The position numbers were made by a program, and so were the translations under genes. Below are positions 1 through 14,170 of a stretch of 64,000 bases of DNA, piece after piece (position 1 is the stretch's first letter; every line of letters begins with the position of its first letter). The DNA is from Notospermus geniculatus (lineage: Eukaryota; Nemertea; Pilidiophora; Heteronemertea; Lineidae), in the NCBI GenBank assembly GCA_002633025.1, contig NMRB01000010.1:274122-338121 (forward strand), in the 5' to 3' direction. Under the pieces are notes generated by a model. It was given only the letters and a program-made list of their open reading frames with translations. It ran no database searches and had not been told where the DNA came from.

Positions 1-2004
1 GTCAGCAGTGCTGGCTGTCATCAATAGGAGAATGCCAGACCTTTCACTTGTCACGGGTTCGTTGCCAACGACTGGCATGACTGGGGTCTGACAGACCATT
101 CAACGACGTACGACCGTATTTTCTAAAACATTAGCCAACAAAATACATTGTACTGAAATATACAGTTATATACCAACAAATACACAAGGCACATTCACCT
201 CACCAGAAATGAAAGACACATGTAGGCTAGACCCCAATCTCATCATGAACAGATAAACAAAACAGATATTCACGACACCTCGCTATTACACTGCAGCAAA
301 GTCAAACGGTATTAGGCAGGTGTGAAAGGAAAGAATGTCCCCAGGAAAAACTGTCCCAGCAACAAAAGATCCTATTGTGACATTCTAATCTCCGGTGATT
401 GGTTTCTATAGCCATGCATCTTAATCCGTTATTGAACAATTGAAGCGGACACTCTTACAGGGGGACATTCTTTACTGTTACAGGTGCACACGACACGTGT
501 GTGCACCACGTACATGGAAAGGGCAATACACGAGGCCAACGTACAATACACACAACTGTATGCAGGCCGTAACACACCAACCAAATGCACGAACAGGCCA
601 CTGGGTTCTGTGGAGAAGGTGGAAATAAGCCTGTGCCATGTGCACCATTAAGTAGGCTACTTCCGTCCACTCGAAAAATCCTGTAGGCCTATGTTTCTTA
701 CATGTATCAAACTGCGGATTTTGCGGGACGGTGTTTCCTCTTCTCTGTATGATTCGACTGTTTGAGAATGAGGCAGTTGATCCAATTTTCACACCTCTAC
801 ATACTTTTACATGAGTTTGATAAACGCCAGGGGTTATTGTTATTCAGGTGATTGACGAAAGGTGTAAATTCATCAAAGTGTCACAGTGGGTCATGTTTGT
901 AAATGAATTCAGGATTATAAGGAGCTGATATGAATTTCATAACGTTTGATGAATTTATTCTAACTGCACTCGCTCGCACCATGGTTCATCAATCTGCCAG
1001 CCTAGTCAGGTGTCAATTTGTAGACTGGCCTAATAAGTTCATGTAGGGGAATTGTGATGTTTTGAAATCATCACCAGTAGTTCCAATCCAGGGAGAAGCC
1101 AGCTCAAAATGTACTGCACTGTTATGCAATCGAACACAGAGAAAAATCCAAGGAATGGCTAAAATAAACTATAACAAATGAATTTTTCTTTATAACATAG
1201 TCTTTAATTTGAATAATAACAACATATGAACATGATTTGTACAAGACATATGAAATTAGGGACCATTGATTACAATACGTTCTCTTCAAGATGCACACAT
1301 GAAAAAAATTACACAGTATATCCTGATGAAGTGTCATTAACCGGTTTGGTACACGTTATAGAGCAACCACTTACGGTGATATTATCAGGAGCCTTGTAAT
1401 TTCATAAATACCGTAGGTTTTCAAGCAAATGTACCGGTTTTAGGTTTTCAAGCAATAGGAAGAAAAGTAAAGAAACGCCAGGTTTATCGTTTGGAAGTAC
1501 GAATTTACAGATGTCACGTAATGGGTTGGTGCTCCTGTAGAGAACCAATAATGTATAATGACAGTTGTGTTCCCTTCAGGAAAGTACGAATCTCGGCCCA
1601 CAGCATGATTGAAACTGAAATTCAGATTGCTACCTACCGAGTAAAATACATTTAAGAATACTCCCAGGGGAAAACTACATGTATATTCAACAGGCAGTTA
1701 CCTCATTACGAAGACTTACAATTTCCTCTTCATGTTCCAGGATTTTGAAAGGTATGTAAGAGTATGTCATGTATGTAGTATACAAAGTTCACAGAATTTT
1801 CTCACAGTATGTATAATATGGCTATTACAGACAATACGATCGGTCACCCCAATACTTGTATCAAAGTTTTACATGTCATGTCATCACAGAAACAGATTAT
1901 TTTGTGAAATGGTAAACGCTAGTGTAAGAAAGACTAAGCTGTTCCTATTGTAATACGTTCCATACCATGCTTTTGCTTGTACACCCACCATCCAAAAGTA
2001 ATAT

Positions 2005-2138
2005 GGAGATTGAGATCAGCGACTTATCACGGATCCTTGTACGTATACGGATAGAATTCTGCAACGAGGGCAAATATTGTGTACATTTCGATCCGTATAC
2101 GTATAAGGATCCGTGATTAGTAGCTGATCTCAACCTCC
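2005..2138. mobile_element. Foldback MITE, 134 bp
   Basis: Arms of about 48 nt (2005-2052 and 2091-2138) are inverted copies with a handful of differences, around a 38-nt loop. Each arm carries the nested palindromes GGATCC and GTATAC. There is no coding capacity, so it is a non-autonomous DNA element. Confidence 0.8.
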
Positions 2139-2190
2139 CTAATATTTCAACATTGGGAATTCATGAAATGAAAAATTCTTCCCGGTGAAC

Positions 2191-2288
2191 TTAAGAAGCC
2201 TCCTTAACTCTAAGGTCCACTTTAATCTTTTGTATTCTGCCCTGCAAACAATAGCTAAAGGTAAACCTTAGACTTAAGGAAGCTTCTA
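2191..2288. repeat. Short foldback repeat
   Basis: TTAAGAAGCCTCCTTAACTC at the left matches the reverse complement of the right arm (2265-2288) with few mismatches. It is followed by GGGCCCA at 2295-2301, the same hexamer that ends the 31.2-kb foldback, which hints at one broader family. Confidence 0.55.
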
Positions 2289-2379
2289 GAATAGGGCCCA
2301 TTGTTTATTATTTGGGGATACAAACCATCCTGCTTCAGGGCTAAATTGTCATTCGGAGAGGGAAAATATCAAGAGTCCC

Positions 2380-2436
2380 ACATGATTTCTGATTTCTGAT
2401 ACTGATTTCTGATATAATAATATAATAATAATACTG
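2380..2436. repeat. Short tandem repeats
   Basis: Three imperfect GATTTCTGAT units are followed by an AATAATAT-type run. It is simple sequence, probably slippage-derived. Confidence 0.7.
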
Positions 2437-5400
2437 TCATCAGTTTCCAGTTTATGTCGTCAAAGGTTATGTTGTGGGCAGTAAGTATTATTTGAAAATG
2501 AAACCCCATGTCGCAGCAAAGCAACGACCATGATTATCTGATGTTGGAATATGGCAGATTTGGGCAGTGAGTGTACAGGCAAAGGCGCCAACGTAGGGAA
2601 GCGATGATTGTTTCACAATCTGATAACTGAACTAGGACATGTCTTAAAAGACGTAAGAAATCATTATTGACATTTTAGGGAAAACACACTCCATCCAAAT
2701 TGAATAACGGTACAACGCCTAGACACTAGCCCTAGCCACATGGGAAGAAATTTGTAGAAGTATATTAAACATAAAGTGTACGGTTCTGTGCATGTTATTT
2801 ATTCGTTATATAATATTCCTTTGGCAGACAAACTCAGTCCTTCCATTTGAAGACAAACGAAGGTGACATCATTCATGTAAATGCGTACAAAGATGGTTTT
2901 GCGATTTAGCAAGTAAGCGCCACTTGGGTCTGTCACATAAGAGTGACCATCAAAAACAGGTTGCTTTTTTGCATGGAAGATTTCTGAACGGTGACACGTT
3001 TATTCATCGTTTCGACGCCCTCCCCAGCCATCTTGGATTTCTTGCAAACTGCACATGCGCAGTTATATCTGGCGGGCAAATCCGCATTTCCCAAACAATC
3101 ACATGCTTTGGTATGCCTACCAGATACGTGCGCACGCACAAAATTTGCGTAGTAACCAAGATGGCGGGGCGTCGAATTCGGAGGTGTCGTGTTTTTACTG
3201 TAAAAGCAGTGGAATAACGATTATTAGATGTGTGGGCCGTGTTCAGTTCGATTTAATAGCCATTATGTCATGATTGAAAAAAATGTAAATAAATGTTCGT
3301 ACACAGCGGACAGTGATAAAAATCTATCATTATTACTTACACAGTTTTGTTACCGAAAGTATATTAAATTTTCTTCCCTGAAAAGCCCAGCTGAGGACTA
3401 CTGGGATGATGCCGAAGGGACGATGTAAAAAACATAAATAACGTGCGTCTCTATCAATTAGCATAGAGGTATCGAGGAAGTGTTGCTTGGTCCTGATCTG
3501 AGGAAAGGTCTGAATTAATCGCCAAGTGTCAGTCGGACCCAAAACACTTGTTGAGACGTAATTTGGGCCGTGTACACAGTGCTCCGTGCCAGTGGCCAAG
3601 GGATGGGACAGCCCCTGTTGATTCAACAACTACGAGGCATCCAACCTGCTCCGTGAATGTATGTAACCGAACGCCCTTTTGGAGGGCCGATGTCTGAATG
3701 TTGCCATGGTGGGAAAACATCACCAGTGGCAGTGTTCCTGATTACAGTGCAAACTCCAACGAACACCTAACTTTTTTGGCGGTCCCCATTTTTGCTGCAT
3801 GCTCTGTATGTATACACGTGTACAAATAGTGAATAAAGCGTCATCGGTCGAATGCAAATGGTGCTGTTGAAAAATAAAGATTGGGGAATGATGCCCATCA
3901 TCCGTAAATTCAAGGGAGTATAGCAGTTACATTTACCCTGTTCATTTTGCCCGAATCTCTGCTGTATCTGGGTACAATATTTGCACTAAAGACGGGTTGT
4001 ACCAGCCAACCAAATGTAAAGGATGCTAGTGACTGATATTGGAAGCCATCGCTATATTATTGTTCAGTATTTAAAAGAGCAATATTATACTGTTCTCAAT
4101 CCGCCAATACTAAAAAGTCTTTATCACGTGAAATTAAGAAATAGGTTTTACTCAAAGAGGTAAAGTGCCTCAACCACAAACAACATGTTAAACGCCTAAT
4201 ACAGAAATAACAGTTTTCAAATGGTCAGAGAAATTTGGTTGAAGCCATTCAATAAATTTTCATGACGATGCATGACGTCTAGTCTACGGAAATAGGCAAA
4301 AATCCACCAAAAATGTCCAATGACATTAGTATTTCTTATTACTATATTCTCCTCTCGACATAATTTTCTACAACTATATTTACAGTTTTTATCGGTACTC
4401 CTACAGTACTTACACTAACACAGCATGCATGATGACTTGGTCCTTAATAAATGAGGGCTGCATCAAATGAAGAAAGTAGAAACGGGTCTGTTTGACCTGT
4501 CCCTATTTTGAATTCAAATCATGATAGCAGTTTATGATTAAAACGTCTTGAAAAGTTATCACGGAGTTGTGACGAATGTAAGATTTAAAAACAGAACGAC
4601 TCGAGGCGAATAATTCAACAGTTCGAATGTGATGCGCAATTCTCTAATCGAAACATCTTGCGGAATTTAGGGCTTTACGCCATCAGACATTCCCCGTAAA
4701 AACATTGTCATCAGGACGCACCATGATCTTGATGTCGGTGTAATAGAATCTAATGTCCCCCGATATGTGATGTCCCTCAAGAATACATTTACGGATTAAG
4801 CGACACCATAGAATTCGACTCGAGAGAGACCCAGACCCTTAATCCTGTGACAAACAATACAAGGGGACACCAGGAAGACCGGAGCATTAGATTCTATCAC
4901 ACCGGATGGGTGCGTGTACGTAGGTCTGAAATCTGGCGTTCGCCGGAAGTTGTTTTGCGTGTGAAAACAGCCGGAGAGAGGCACATTCGTGGTCAACTCG
5001 AGAATTGTTTACAGAGCACACTTATAGGTATTGGCATCATATTCAGCTCAGACGGCTCAGAAATTGAAAAGATGGTGGCACCACTCTGCACTCCACATCG
5101 TGTAAAACTTAGCAGGTAATGCACTTAGCAAGACTTCTATTAGTCGATATTTGGCACATGACACACAAATTTCATCAGTTTTGTCCACTAAAATCATTGA
5201 TCATTTTTTCGTATGGATTAATCTGCGTTTTTGAAAACGGTCAATTTGTTTGCCAGTCTGCGCATGTTCATCAATCTAAACCTGAAAATCTTTGGCATAA
5301 ATAAGTTGTTTGTTGGAAAGACGACACGCTGCTGCAACATGTACCCTAGTGCTCATGCATTATGTTGCATGCATTCGTATAGCTCTTACCGAAATGTCTA

Positions 5401-5993
5401 AAAACACATTTGTTCTAAACCATAATTATACAAAAATAGCATGCTTATGTATGGATTAAAGGCATTGGAGTATTTTAGTTATCAATTTTCAGGGGCATCT
5501 CGCATCTCTATATAATGTAGTCGGCGTATGGAACAGTCTTTAATCCCTTGTGACCTTATCAAATTTCACGGTAAATTTGGTAGTGTTGTCATGGAAAAGC
5601 CTATTATAATAAGAACTTAGTCGGTGTTAAGCACAGTCACTACCGCTGAGGACACCACCAGCACACTTTAGTCATGGAATAGTTCTCTAATAATCATTAT
5701 TTGATTTAAAAATGTACAATATTCACAAACCCAAACCTTTGGAGAATACAACTTTCGTACGTTCACAGTCTTTTTCGGTCGTCTGCTAATCGACCATTGT
5801 GTTCCTTGAAGACACTCCGACGTGTCACGCAATTGACGAGAGGTCACGCGATTACAGCGCCGCCTTCTTTGAAGACGGGGCTGAGGCCATTTATGTCACG
5901 TGATAACATTAGTCGCCGCCATGATTGTCTCCGTTCAGGAAGTTAATTTGGTTTAACAACAATGTTCTGAGCACATTTACTGTCCACTAGACG

Positions 5994-6258
5994 TCAGTGT
6001 GGTGATGGCGACAATGACGATGATGACGTCGTTGATGACGTCACAGATCCCGTTGTTGATTCCGGTGAAGGTCTAGACTCCTTCCTCAGCGACAGAGGTA
6101 TTGGTAGAGGTAGCGGAGGAGTAGGCAGTTTAGTTGTGCCATTCACCTCTAAGTCGTCATCTTCGTCTTCTTGTCCAGATGGAGGTGAAGGCGGCAAATC
6201 TCTGATTGGGGGAGATGTACTACAGCCTCCTGCTTGTTGGCTAGAAAGTTGTTGAAGC
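5994..6258 (-). CDS. Six3/6: Six3/6 exon 2: C-terminal tail and stop codon
   Basis: A good acceptor (tttgtctttgcag, AG at 6260-6259) is followed by G CTT CAA CAA. Joined to the AG that ends exon 1, this reads K-N-R-L-Q-Q, matching the usual KNRLQ junction of Six3/6 proteins. The exon adds residues 193-280 and ends in TGA at 5996-5994. The tail is low complexity: a Gln/Ser start (LQQLSSQQ), an acidic patch (GQEDEDDDLE), a Pro/Leu run and a Ser/Thr-rich end. It has no folded domain, as is typical of this divergent part of the family. The total length of 280 aa sits between typical Six6 (~250) and Six3 (~330). The exon lies 20.7 kb from exon 1 and the link rests on phase, splice sites and the KNRLQ match, without transcript evidence. 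A possible ATTAAA polyadenylation signal on this strand is at 5544-5539, about 450 nt past the stop. Confidence 0.88.
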
Positions 6259-6363
6259 CTGCAAAGACAAATGAAACAATGGATTTAATAGTGAATTCAA
6301 AGTAGACCTAGTATTGTGTAAGTGCGTGAAAGAAACTTGTCCTCTGATAATCTGTTACCTGAA

Positions 6364-6507
6364 CAGTGTTTCCGCCAGATGGTACGCAGGGTACGCTGAG
6401 CATACCCTCAAAGGAACAGAAAAGGGCCATTTTCTTTAATTTCATGGGGTTTTTTGCTGATTTTGAAGAACTGCATACCCTCAAAAATATTTCTGGCAGA
6501 AACCCTG
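6364..6507. mobile_element. CAG...CTG element (hAT-like) with 5-bp duplication
   Basis: The ends CAGTGTTTCCGCCAGA and (reverse complement) CAGGGTTTCTGCCAGA match at 14 of 16 bases. CTGAA flanks both sides (6359-6363, 6508-6512), consistent with a 5-bp target duplication. At 144 bp it is non-autonomous. It sits in the Six3/6 intron 105 bp from the exon 2 acceptor. Confidence 0.75.
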
Positions 6508-8244
6508 CTGAATCGCTGGAATTCGTAATTGAAATTAGTTCGTGATACGTTTGCCTGAAAATTTGCATTCTTAAAACTTTTCAATTTTTGCGAACAAAAT
6601 AATAAAAAATGTGATTAAATTGTTGATGAATGTATTTCCTGCAATCAGAGAAATGTATTTTCAAACGAAGTGAAAAACAAATGTGTATTCATCCATAGTT
6701 ATTACTTTCCCTGTTGGGTGACGGATAGGCTTGGTTCTAGTCGGCATTGATTTTCCATTCATTTATCAACAAATGTATCACCAGATTGGCAAAATGAATA
6801 GCGATCTTTTTCGCCTGGTAATAATCTTTCACGTTTCTAATGAAAATGTAAAAACACTAATGAATCAATGAAGTCACGGAGATGATAGTTGATTGATGAA
6901 CGTATCTCTGGGTATAGTAATTACATTCTAAACAATAAGGACTGACAAAGCAATCCATTTTCGTAATTTACAGCCCACGCTCCATGCGATGGTAATCGAT
7001 AGAGATATCAGTCTTGGAGTGAGAAATAACAAACTTTTGCCCTTTTTCCATTCAGATGATTAAAACACTCGAAGTTCGAATCAGTTACGATCATTACTGC
7101 GGCATCTTTTCAAAAGCTTGATATAAGATCTTCGCCGTTTTATCTGGCCATAACCAGTTGCTATAATACCCCTCCCTTTCATTTCTAATTAAGAAGTAAT
7201 ACTGTTACATAATCGATATATGAAGTTAATCAGAAGGAAGAGTTACACAGATCGTATAAACGTCACATCACAACTCATTTGATGTGATGTGACCCTCGGA
7301 CTTAATTACTTTTTATTGAATGGCAATATTTTTCCAAGATGATAGTGGATTGAATTTCTGATCATACAAATTGCGAATTTTTTTCCGGAGAAACGAAACT
7401 CTTGGACACAAAACTGGGTCTAACCTGTCTCTAAAACAACTTCCCATTTTGAATGTTGAAAAAAGCTTCTATTCTGAAGAATGTCCAAAAATTCAAATTT
7501 CAAAACAACTTGACGATCGTAAATAATTTCACACATTATCGAGAGAGACCTTTCGGTCACCAAATATTCAAGGAATGTCTCGGATGCGTGGTATACAAAG
7601 CCAAGATGACGAAGCAAAAATAGCACTCAGGCGGATATTGGCGGGAATAATAGCATGACCCTTTCAGGAAGTCACAGCCAGACGGTGGAGTGTTTCCATA
7701 CAGTAACGCAATACCACCGAGTTGATTGCATGGGAGGTCGCCTTTATTGTTCTTGAGTCATAATAATGGAATCATTATCATAATTAATAGATGACACAAT
7801 GGCTAGTGCAGAGTCATTGACATCAAAATCAATTAAACTGATGAAAAATATCAGAGTTTGAGTCTTGCCATGACTTGCATATTACTTGCTGTCCTTTGGT
7901 TTTCTTTGTTGACTTCATTGTTTTTCCATGTCGTTCGACACAAGAAATAACAGCAGTAACGACATAGCTTAATTATGAATGAGCGTGCATTATTATGGCT
8001 CCGTATCAGCGATGGAAAAGGACCCAAATGTAGTCAGGAAGGCGAGTACCTTTCACAATAAGCTGAATTTCTCGCTTTATTTTTCCTTATTTGTTGGCAA
8101 CACCAGCGGGCCATTGACATATTATGGATTTAAGAATTTCTCTGTCTGTTGGCCATGGTCGGCATCAGAAATTGAAACAGTCTATAACGTGTAGGACATT
8201 AAGAGAAGTGGCCAAAATACATTTCTTTAAACGTGAGATATCAT

Positions 8245-8340
8245 CCTCCCACAACAGGGTTTACCTCGCTTCTGTTCATCCACTCACAAATGTGAGTGTG
8301 AGTGAATGAAGAGGAGCGATAATAACCCTGCTGTGGGAGG
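8245..8340. mobile_element. Foldback element, about 96 bp
   Basis: CCTCCCACAACAGGGTT at the left is mirrored by AACCCTGCTGTGGGAGG at the right with one mismatch. The inner parts continue to pair imperfectly down to a small loop around CTCACAAATGTGAG. Confidence 0.75.
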
Positions 8341-11300
8341 GTGGGTCGTGGATATGAATTCGGAAAACTAGTTGTCTATGGCATGGCATGAATGGAATAC
8401 GTTGGGATGACTTGACATTTTGTTACTGCCTCAATCGGTACATGAATAAATCACTTCAACAATATCTATGGTTGGAACTAGACGCGACTTGGTGAACACC
8501 AAGCTGGTCTATATCCGAGTTGGATAGACTGATTCACTGGGTTGCCACCAGAGGCTAATTTGTGACTTCATTTCATCTTTCATTTAAAAGATCCCAAGAG
8601 AAATAGATCAGTATCCTTTTGCATAGACTGCTGTTTTTACGATAATCCGTTTTAATATCGTGGTAATCATCTAAGTTGCTTTAGAATGGTGCACGCCAAG
8701 AGTGACTTGTAATCCAAGTTATCTTTGTTGCCGCTGCCAAAGTTTTTTTGTCGGCGTTTTGAGTTAGCAGCTACACTGAGAAGTAGATGCTGGTGAATTG
8801 GTGGCTGATTTGGCATCTGAAGTTTAAAAACAGTATCGCCCTTGAGAATCTCTGGGAGCTGTGAATAAATGAATTTCTTCCAATTCAGTTTGAAGCAACC
8901 GAAGGGGCTTGATATTGGTGATGCCAATAGTAGGTACTTTCAGAGCGCTAACGACAAAGATATTTATCAGACAGATACCGCAATGTTGATTGGCTATACA
9001 AGTTTGCCAGTCACGTTCAGTGCAGTAATATTAGAAGTTACTATATTGTACAAAAATTCTTATATAAGTATATTGGACCTACGTATGAATGGCAGTATCG
9101 AGTGCAAATGGTATCAAGCTGTGAAGTGACAAATAAATCCCGACCCAATTTGATGCCATTACTTCCCGAGTGAAATTATATCCTTTGGCATGCTAGGGAC
9201 AATGGTGGTCAACGGAATCCGGTGTTGCCAAATTATCATCATATACGGGTTCCCTGACATGTCTGAAATGATATGGATACACCTAAATGTTGGTATTATG
9301 TTTGATATTTACTATTGTTGTGTTTTGTCAAACAAATAAGTGCAGTGGACATATCTTTGGAAGAAAGCATTAAGCGGAAACAGTGCAATTCTCCAGCGTT
9401 GACATGCACGCTTATTTTTCGCTTAGAGTAAGTTAAAATGTGTGGAAAGTCCTTGAGTAAAAAAATACAGTTTGGAAAAGAGCAAAAGATTGCAAAATGT
9501 TCGTTGTTGAATGTAAAATAATCAAGTATGTTAAAAAACCAATGTTTCGATTGGAAAGATTTTTTTCGCTATTCAAGTCGTTGATTGCACCTCCGATTCT
9601 TCCTCTAATGAAAGAAAAAAACCGTTCATGGAATATTTTTTAATGAATCTAGGGAATATATTTCATCAGGAGCAGCATATTGTTTAATGAAGTACTGCAC
9701 AGAGTTTTTTTTCTGCAATACGTCGTTATGTAACGTCACTGCTTGGATATAACACACATGACAATTTCTCTCTCATTTTGAAGTTCTGACAGCATGATAT
9801 TCTGATTCATAAAAATAATCTTTTATAATGTATAAGTCACAACCAAAGACATTATCATATTCCTTGGCGATATACCTGCCAGTTCTGACTGTAGCCGATA
9901 TCATCATGTTCACACTTCTGAGTACTCTACCTTTGTCAAGTTTCATAACGATTTCTGTACTTCCCATGAACTCCAACTTGCTCAAGGTGCAATAATTTGA
10001 CAAAATATCTAATGCCTATCACATACACTGTACATGTAAGACGAAGACAAAAATAAGTTGAAAAGAAATCATTTTTCTGCGAATGGTTAAAAAACAGAAT
10101 TTATCGACACAATTACGTCGACAAAAAAGTTCTTTGCCGAGAGATGGATACAGAAGCTATATCCTTCCAAACACATTTTTATGGATCGATTCTATGTATT
10201 CTGTCTGCGTGCCTATTCTCAAATTATGCACATTAAGGCGTAACATTCACTAGAGAAGTGCACTATTCTTTGTCGAGTTGAAAGGCCGGGATATCATGGC
10301 GGGTAATTGTAGGGGAGTGGTATATAGCGCGGATGGGAATAATGATCCGCAATTATATGCGTTTATGTATTTCATAATACCGAATGAATAACATTGAAGG
10401 GTACGAACTTATACTTCTTGCTTGTTGAAAAACATATAGATTTCATCAATGAGGTGCTCATCAAATTGATATTACAAATATACAATTGCTGTGGACCGAG
10501 TATGTGTGGGATTATTGTAGGGGACCTCAAAGTGAAAGGAGTATTCAGAAAGTATTCCAGAAGAATGTCAATAGCTTTATAATACTTTTATCAATAATCG
10601 GACAAACATGGTTATTTGTTAATAAAAAGAGTATGTACTGCGATACCTTGATACGTTCCACTGTGTCAAACATCTATTCATTCCCAGTTAAAAGTTCACA
10701 TATCAGGGGTTATTGAAATATCAATGTTGGTCTGGCTATTCATCCTTTTTCCTTTGGTCGTTGATGATATGTGGCTACAACAGGACGGGTCTTGCCTAAA
10801 GATTCCATTGACATCAGTGTCCTGGCTTTAGAATATCATGTTTTCCCAAAGCGAATTTAATAATACCTGTGCATCTCGCAAAGGTGAGTCCAGTGAATCA
10901 CACGTTTGAATGGCACCTACTTTAACAATTGCATTAATTCTGGCATCCCAGTTGACAGGCTGTTGAATAAATATTACAATACATAACACACTATAATAAT
11001 GTCAATTATCTGCTCGGGACATTTCTTGGTTGGATACCTCCCGATGAAAAAGTATGATGACAGTTAAATCAGTATTAAGCAGCAAATGAACCAAACACAT
11101 CTTCTGGATATGTTCTCGTTCTGACATATACCTGCAATCATATGCACCAGTTGCTCCTTTGATTGTCGTATCAAAATTTTCTTAGACTTGTAGACACTCG
11201 GACATACCCACGTGAAATTCCCACTTATGCTTCCAGAGGTCACTCTTTTTCGCCACTGACCTTCAGAACCTGATGACCTTCGTCATCCTGCTCAACCCAC

Positions 11301-12707
11301 GCACTGATTGTAACGTTTCTGGTTCGGGAGTATTCTTCGTCGGACATCCCATTTTGGTGGAAATGTGCATGTGTCAGAGGACTGCGTCGTCAAAGTTATG
11401 TTGGCCGAGACTGACCTCATGCTTTACCCCACTTTAATATTTGGGCCCTGTTTTAAGCATGTGAATCTCCCGTCAGTTTGTATAAACGGAGGACAACAGT
11501 GTCATCAAGAGGAACACAAACTCTTGAACTCTGAGTAGGCAATTTGAGGTTTGACGATTCAGAATCGCTTCTTCGGTGTCGAGAGCATTCGGTGCTCTCG
11601 TGTAACTTTATTTGGATAAAGTAACTTTTACAAGGACTCTGATATGTCAAGTACAACAACACGAGGATCACGTAGTCTTCGGGCGAAAGTTACCGACTCT
11701 TGTGTGCAATGAGCAGAAAGAAGTGCGGTCGCCGCCGACAATGACCCAATAACACCAGCCTTCCTTTTGAAATAGCTGCTGATTATTGGGGATTTGGTGT
11801 CATGTGTGGTGTCATCGGCTCCCCGTCAGTGGCCACCATTTTCTATGACCGTAACTTGGCATTCCTCGGGGTACTTGACCCTGTGGATGACTGTCAGTCG
11901 GAAATAAATTCAGCCACGAATCAAGAGGAATGTCATTTGTTTCGTTAAATACCTATCTTTCTCCAGTCTCGGTGCAATCAGGAATGTCATGCATCGTACT
12001 TTATTAAAGAATGGACGAATTGATCATTCTATATTATGGAACATGTGGTTACAGGTCCTGCAGATATTTTAATAAAGATGCATACTATACCATCAGGTTG
12101 TCTGTTCCTGAGAACTTTGAAAAAAACTACATGTAGAACCTTAGATTCGCTTCTTTTTGCATTGGCCTAGTACATGTACATGTATATTGGAGATTTGTTC
12201 GTCAGCCACCTACAGGAATCGGTGGGAAAAGGGATTGTTCACAAAAAAGCGTCTATGGTTGAACAATAATTTGAATTAAAGATTTTCTATTGGCAAATAA
12301 CCTGAAAGGGTAATTTTATGTGCCATCCATTTAGGATTTTCAAGGTTTAATGGAACGCCGAAAGGAAAGGACAGTTTAGGCTATTTCAAAGGGATCTAAG
12401 CTAACGATGCAGCTTGTCTGAGGGGGGTTACTTTATAGTATTGGTCAGGAAGGCCAAGGGGTTTGCCAAAAGAAATCGCCGGGTGTGTTCATTAGTGTTA
12501 AGTGCATGCCTGAAGAAAAAGAACAGTTTAAATTCGACATTTTGACCGTTGAGGACGTTTGAAGGGTATATCATGATAGAGTGATGTTCATTTTAAACTT
12601 GAATTTGCCTGCCGGATAATTTGCAGAAAGGGTGGCTTTTAGCACGAGGGCATGATATTCGGTGTAATTTGGTTTGGTCTAGCCTTTAGGCTTCTTCTGA
12701 TGTCAAG

Positions 12708-12800
12708 GTGGATTAAGCGTCGTCGGTCACTCAGACTGTCAAGCTTGATACCTCCAAGGTCGCGCCCTTAGGGCCAGGGTTCGAATTCGGAACTAAATGT
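12708..12800 (+). repeat. Possible tRNA-like (SINE) fragment
   Basis: GGTGGATTAAGCGTC could be a decayed A box and GGGTTCGAATTC is one base from a consensus B box about 65 nt later. No cloverleaf can be folded convincingly. It could be chance. Confidence 0.3.
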
Positions 12801-14170
12801 ATCCTCAGGGAAGGCGCATTTACCTGCAAGGTAAGAAGGATCTCTTCGCAGAGTGGTCTCTGTGTTTGCCAACAGTGGCAAGGAGTCATTGGTTTTTATC
12901 GTCAAGGTCATGTGCTAAAATTTGTATCTGTGCACTCAAAATGTAGGAATTTTCCAAAGTTCTCCCTTTCAATGCTGATTTATCAGCTTGCGTCTGACCT
13001 GTGGTCAGGGGACGCTGTCATACCTTTGTATTTACAAGGGTTAACATAAGGACGTTGAAAAACCAGCTTTATTGTTACTGGAAGAAAACATTCAGTTTAA
13101 ACTGCGATAATCATCTACTTTTATTCTAGAAAAGTGATACAACCATTTTTTACTTCCATTAAATTAATGGAAAAGTAAGACGTGGACATTTTCCAATGTT
13201 TAATGCCTACTTGTGGGTCATAATTTAAGTTAGCCACGAATTAGTCACAGATTCGTACACTTTCACGGGCCAAGGAAGCTTTCATCAGCGTTGAAGCTTT
13301 TAAGAACCTTTATTGCCAGGGCAAAAAGGCGGCGATTTCCGGTGAATAAAAGGCGGGTTTGACATATTAAGCTCCTCCTCGCTACTTAACAACTTTTTTC
13401 GCACGTTGCGGTCAATGATTACTTCTATTCTTTGGTTACATTGGTCAGAGGTGTCAGAAATGGGTTGACCTCTCCACGGATTACTTCCTTCCTGCAATTG
13501 TATTCCTGTTTACATGTATTCAGTAATTTGTCTTGTTTTCATACAAGAAAATCCAAAGAATCCAAAACACCCATTAAAATTTCGTTAATTCTGACATGCG
13601 TTTTTCACTAACATGACCCTATATTCCTAATCTGTCCTGCTATTCTTCATGATAACCTCAGGCAGTTGTACGACATGGTCCGTCACTCGGTTTACTTAAA
13701 GATTTACCATGTTTCTATCCATAAAATCGCTCCCTCATTGCTGTATAAACAGTTAGTCAAACCTTGCCTACAGGCTGTACGGAGCATATAGCTTGAGGTG
13801 TAGTATCGTGTCTTGGCATCACCATCACAATGGTAAGGCTTACAAAGAGGAGGTATTCTGGTACCCTAACCCCGCTTGATGATGTCAATCCACTTAGGGA
13901 CTAACGGGGCTACGAGCTAGAGTTGACACGGGCAACAATTGAGCTTAATCTTATTTCGACTCCATGACGGAGCTGTAACTCAGTGCCATGAATAGTTCAT
14001 TCATTCACAGCTATGTTTTGATATCCCTGTTCAAGGGCAGAGGTAACCTTTTTTCCAAAGCGTGTTTCCGGATATCTTCTTCTTTGATTCCATTAACGCT
14101 TGTGCAGAGAAACCTACCACAGAGGATTTGACGTTGGACCAACCACGTCTGTGTTTTGGTACCTGCCTAT

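Larger units (their letters stand above)
1..5993. other. 3' flank of Six3/6, no gene seen
   Basis: Contains the foldbacks at 2005 and 2191 and simple repeats at 2380. The open frames here are all under about 105 codons, overlap on both strands and have no recognisable motif. The proximal ~460 bp (5993 down to about 5530) is probably Six3/6 3' UTR. Confidence 0.7.

Noticed and set aside
6036-6043. CRE-type TGACGTCA in Six3/6 exon 2
   Set aside because: Falls in the Ser/Thr codon run of the coding tail, where repeated ACG TCA TCA codons produce it.
11579-11599. 8-bp hairpin CGAGAGCA/TGCTCTCG as a terminator or small RNA
   Set aside because: Short stems like this occur by chance many times in 64 kb and nothing nearby supports a function.
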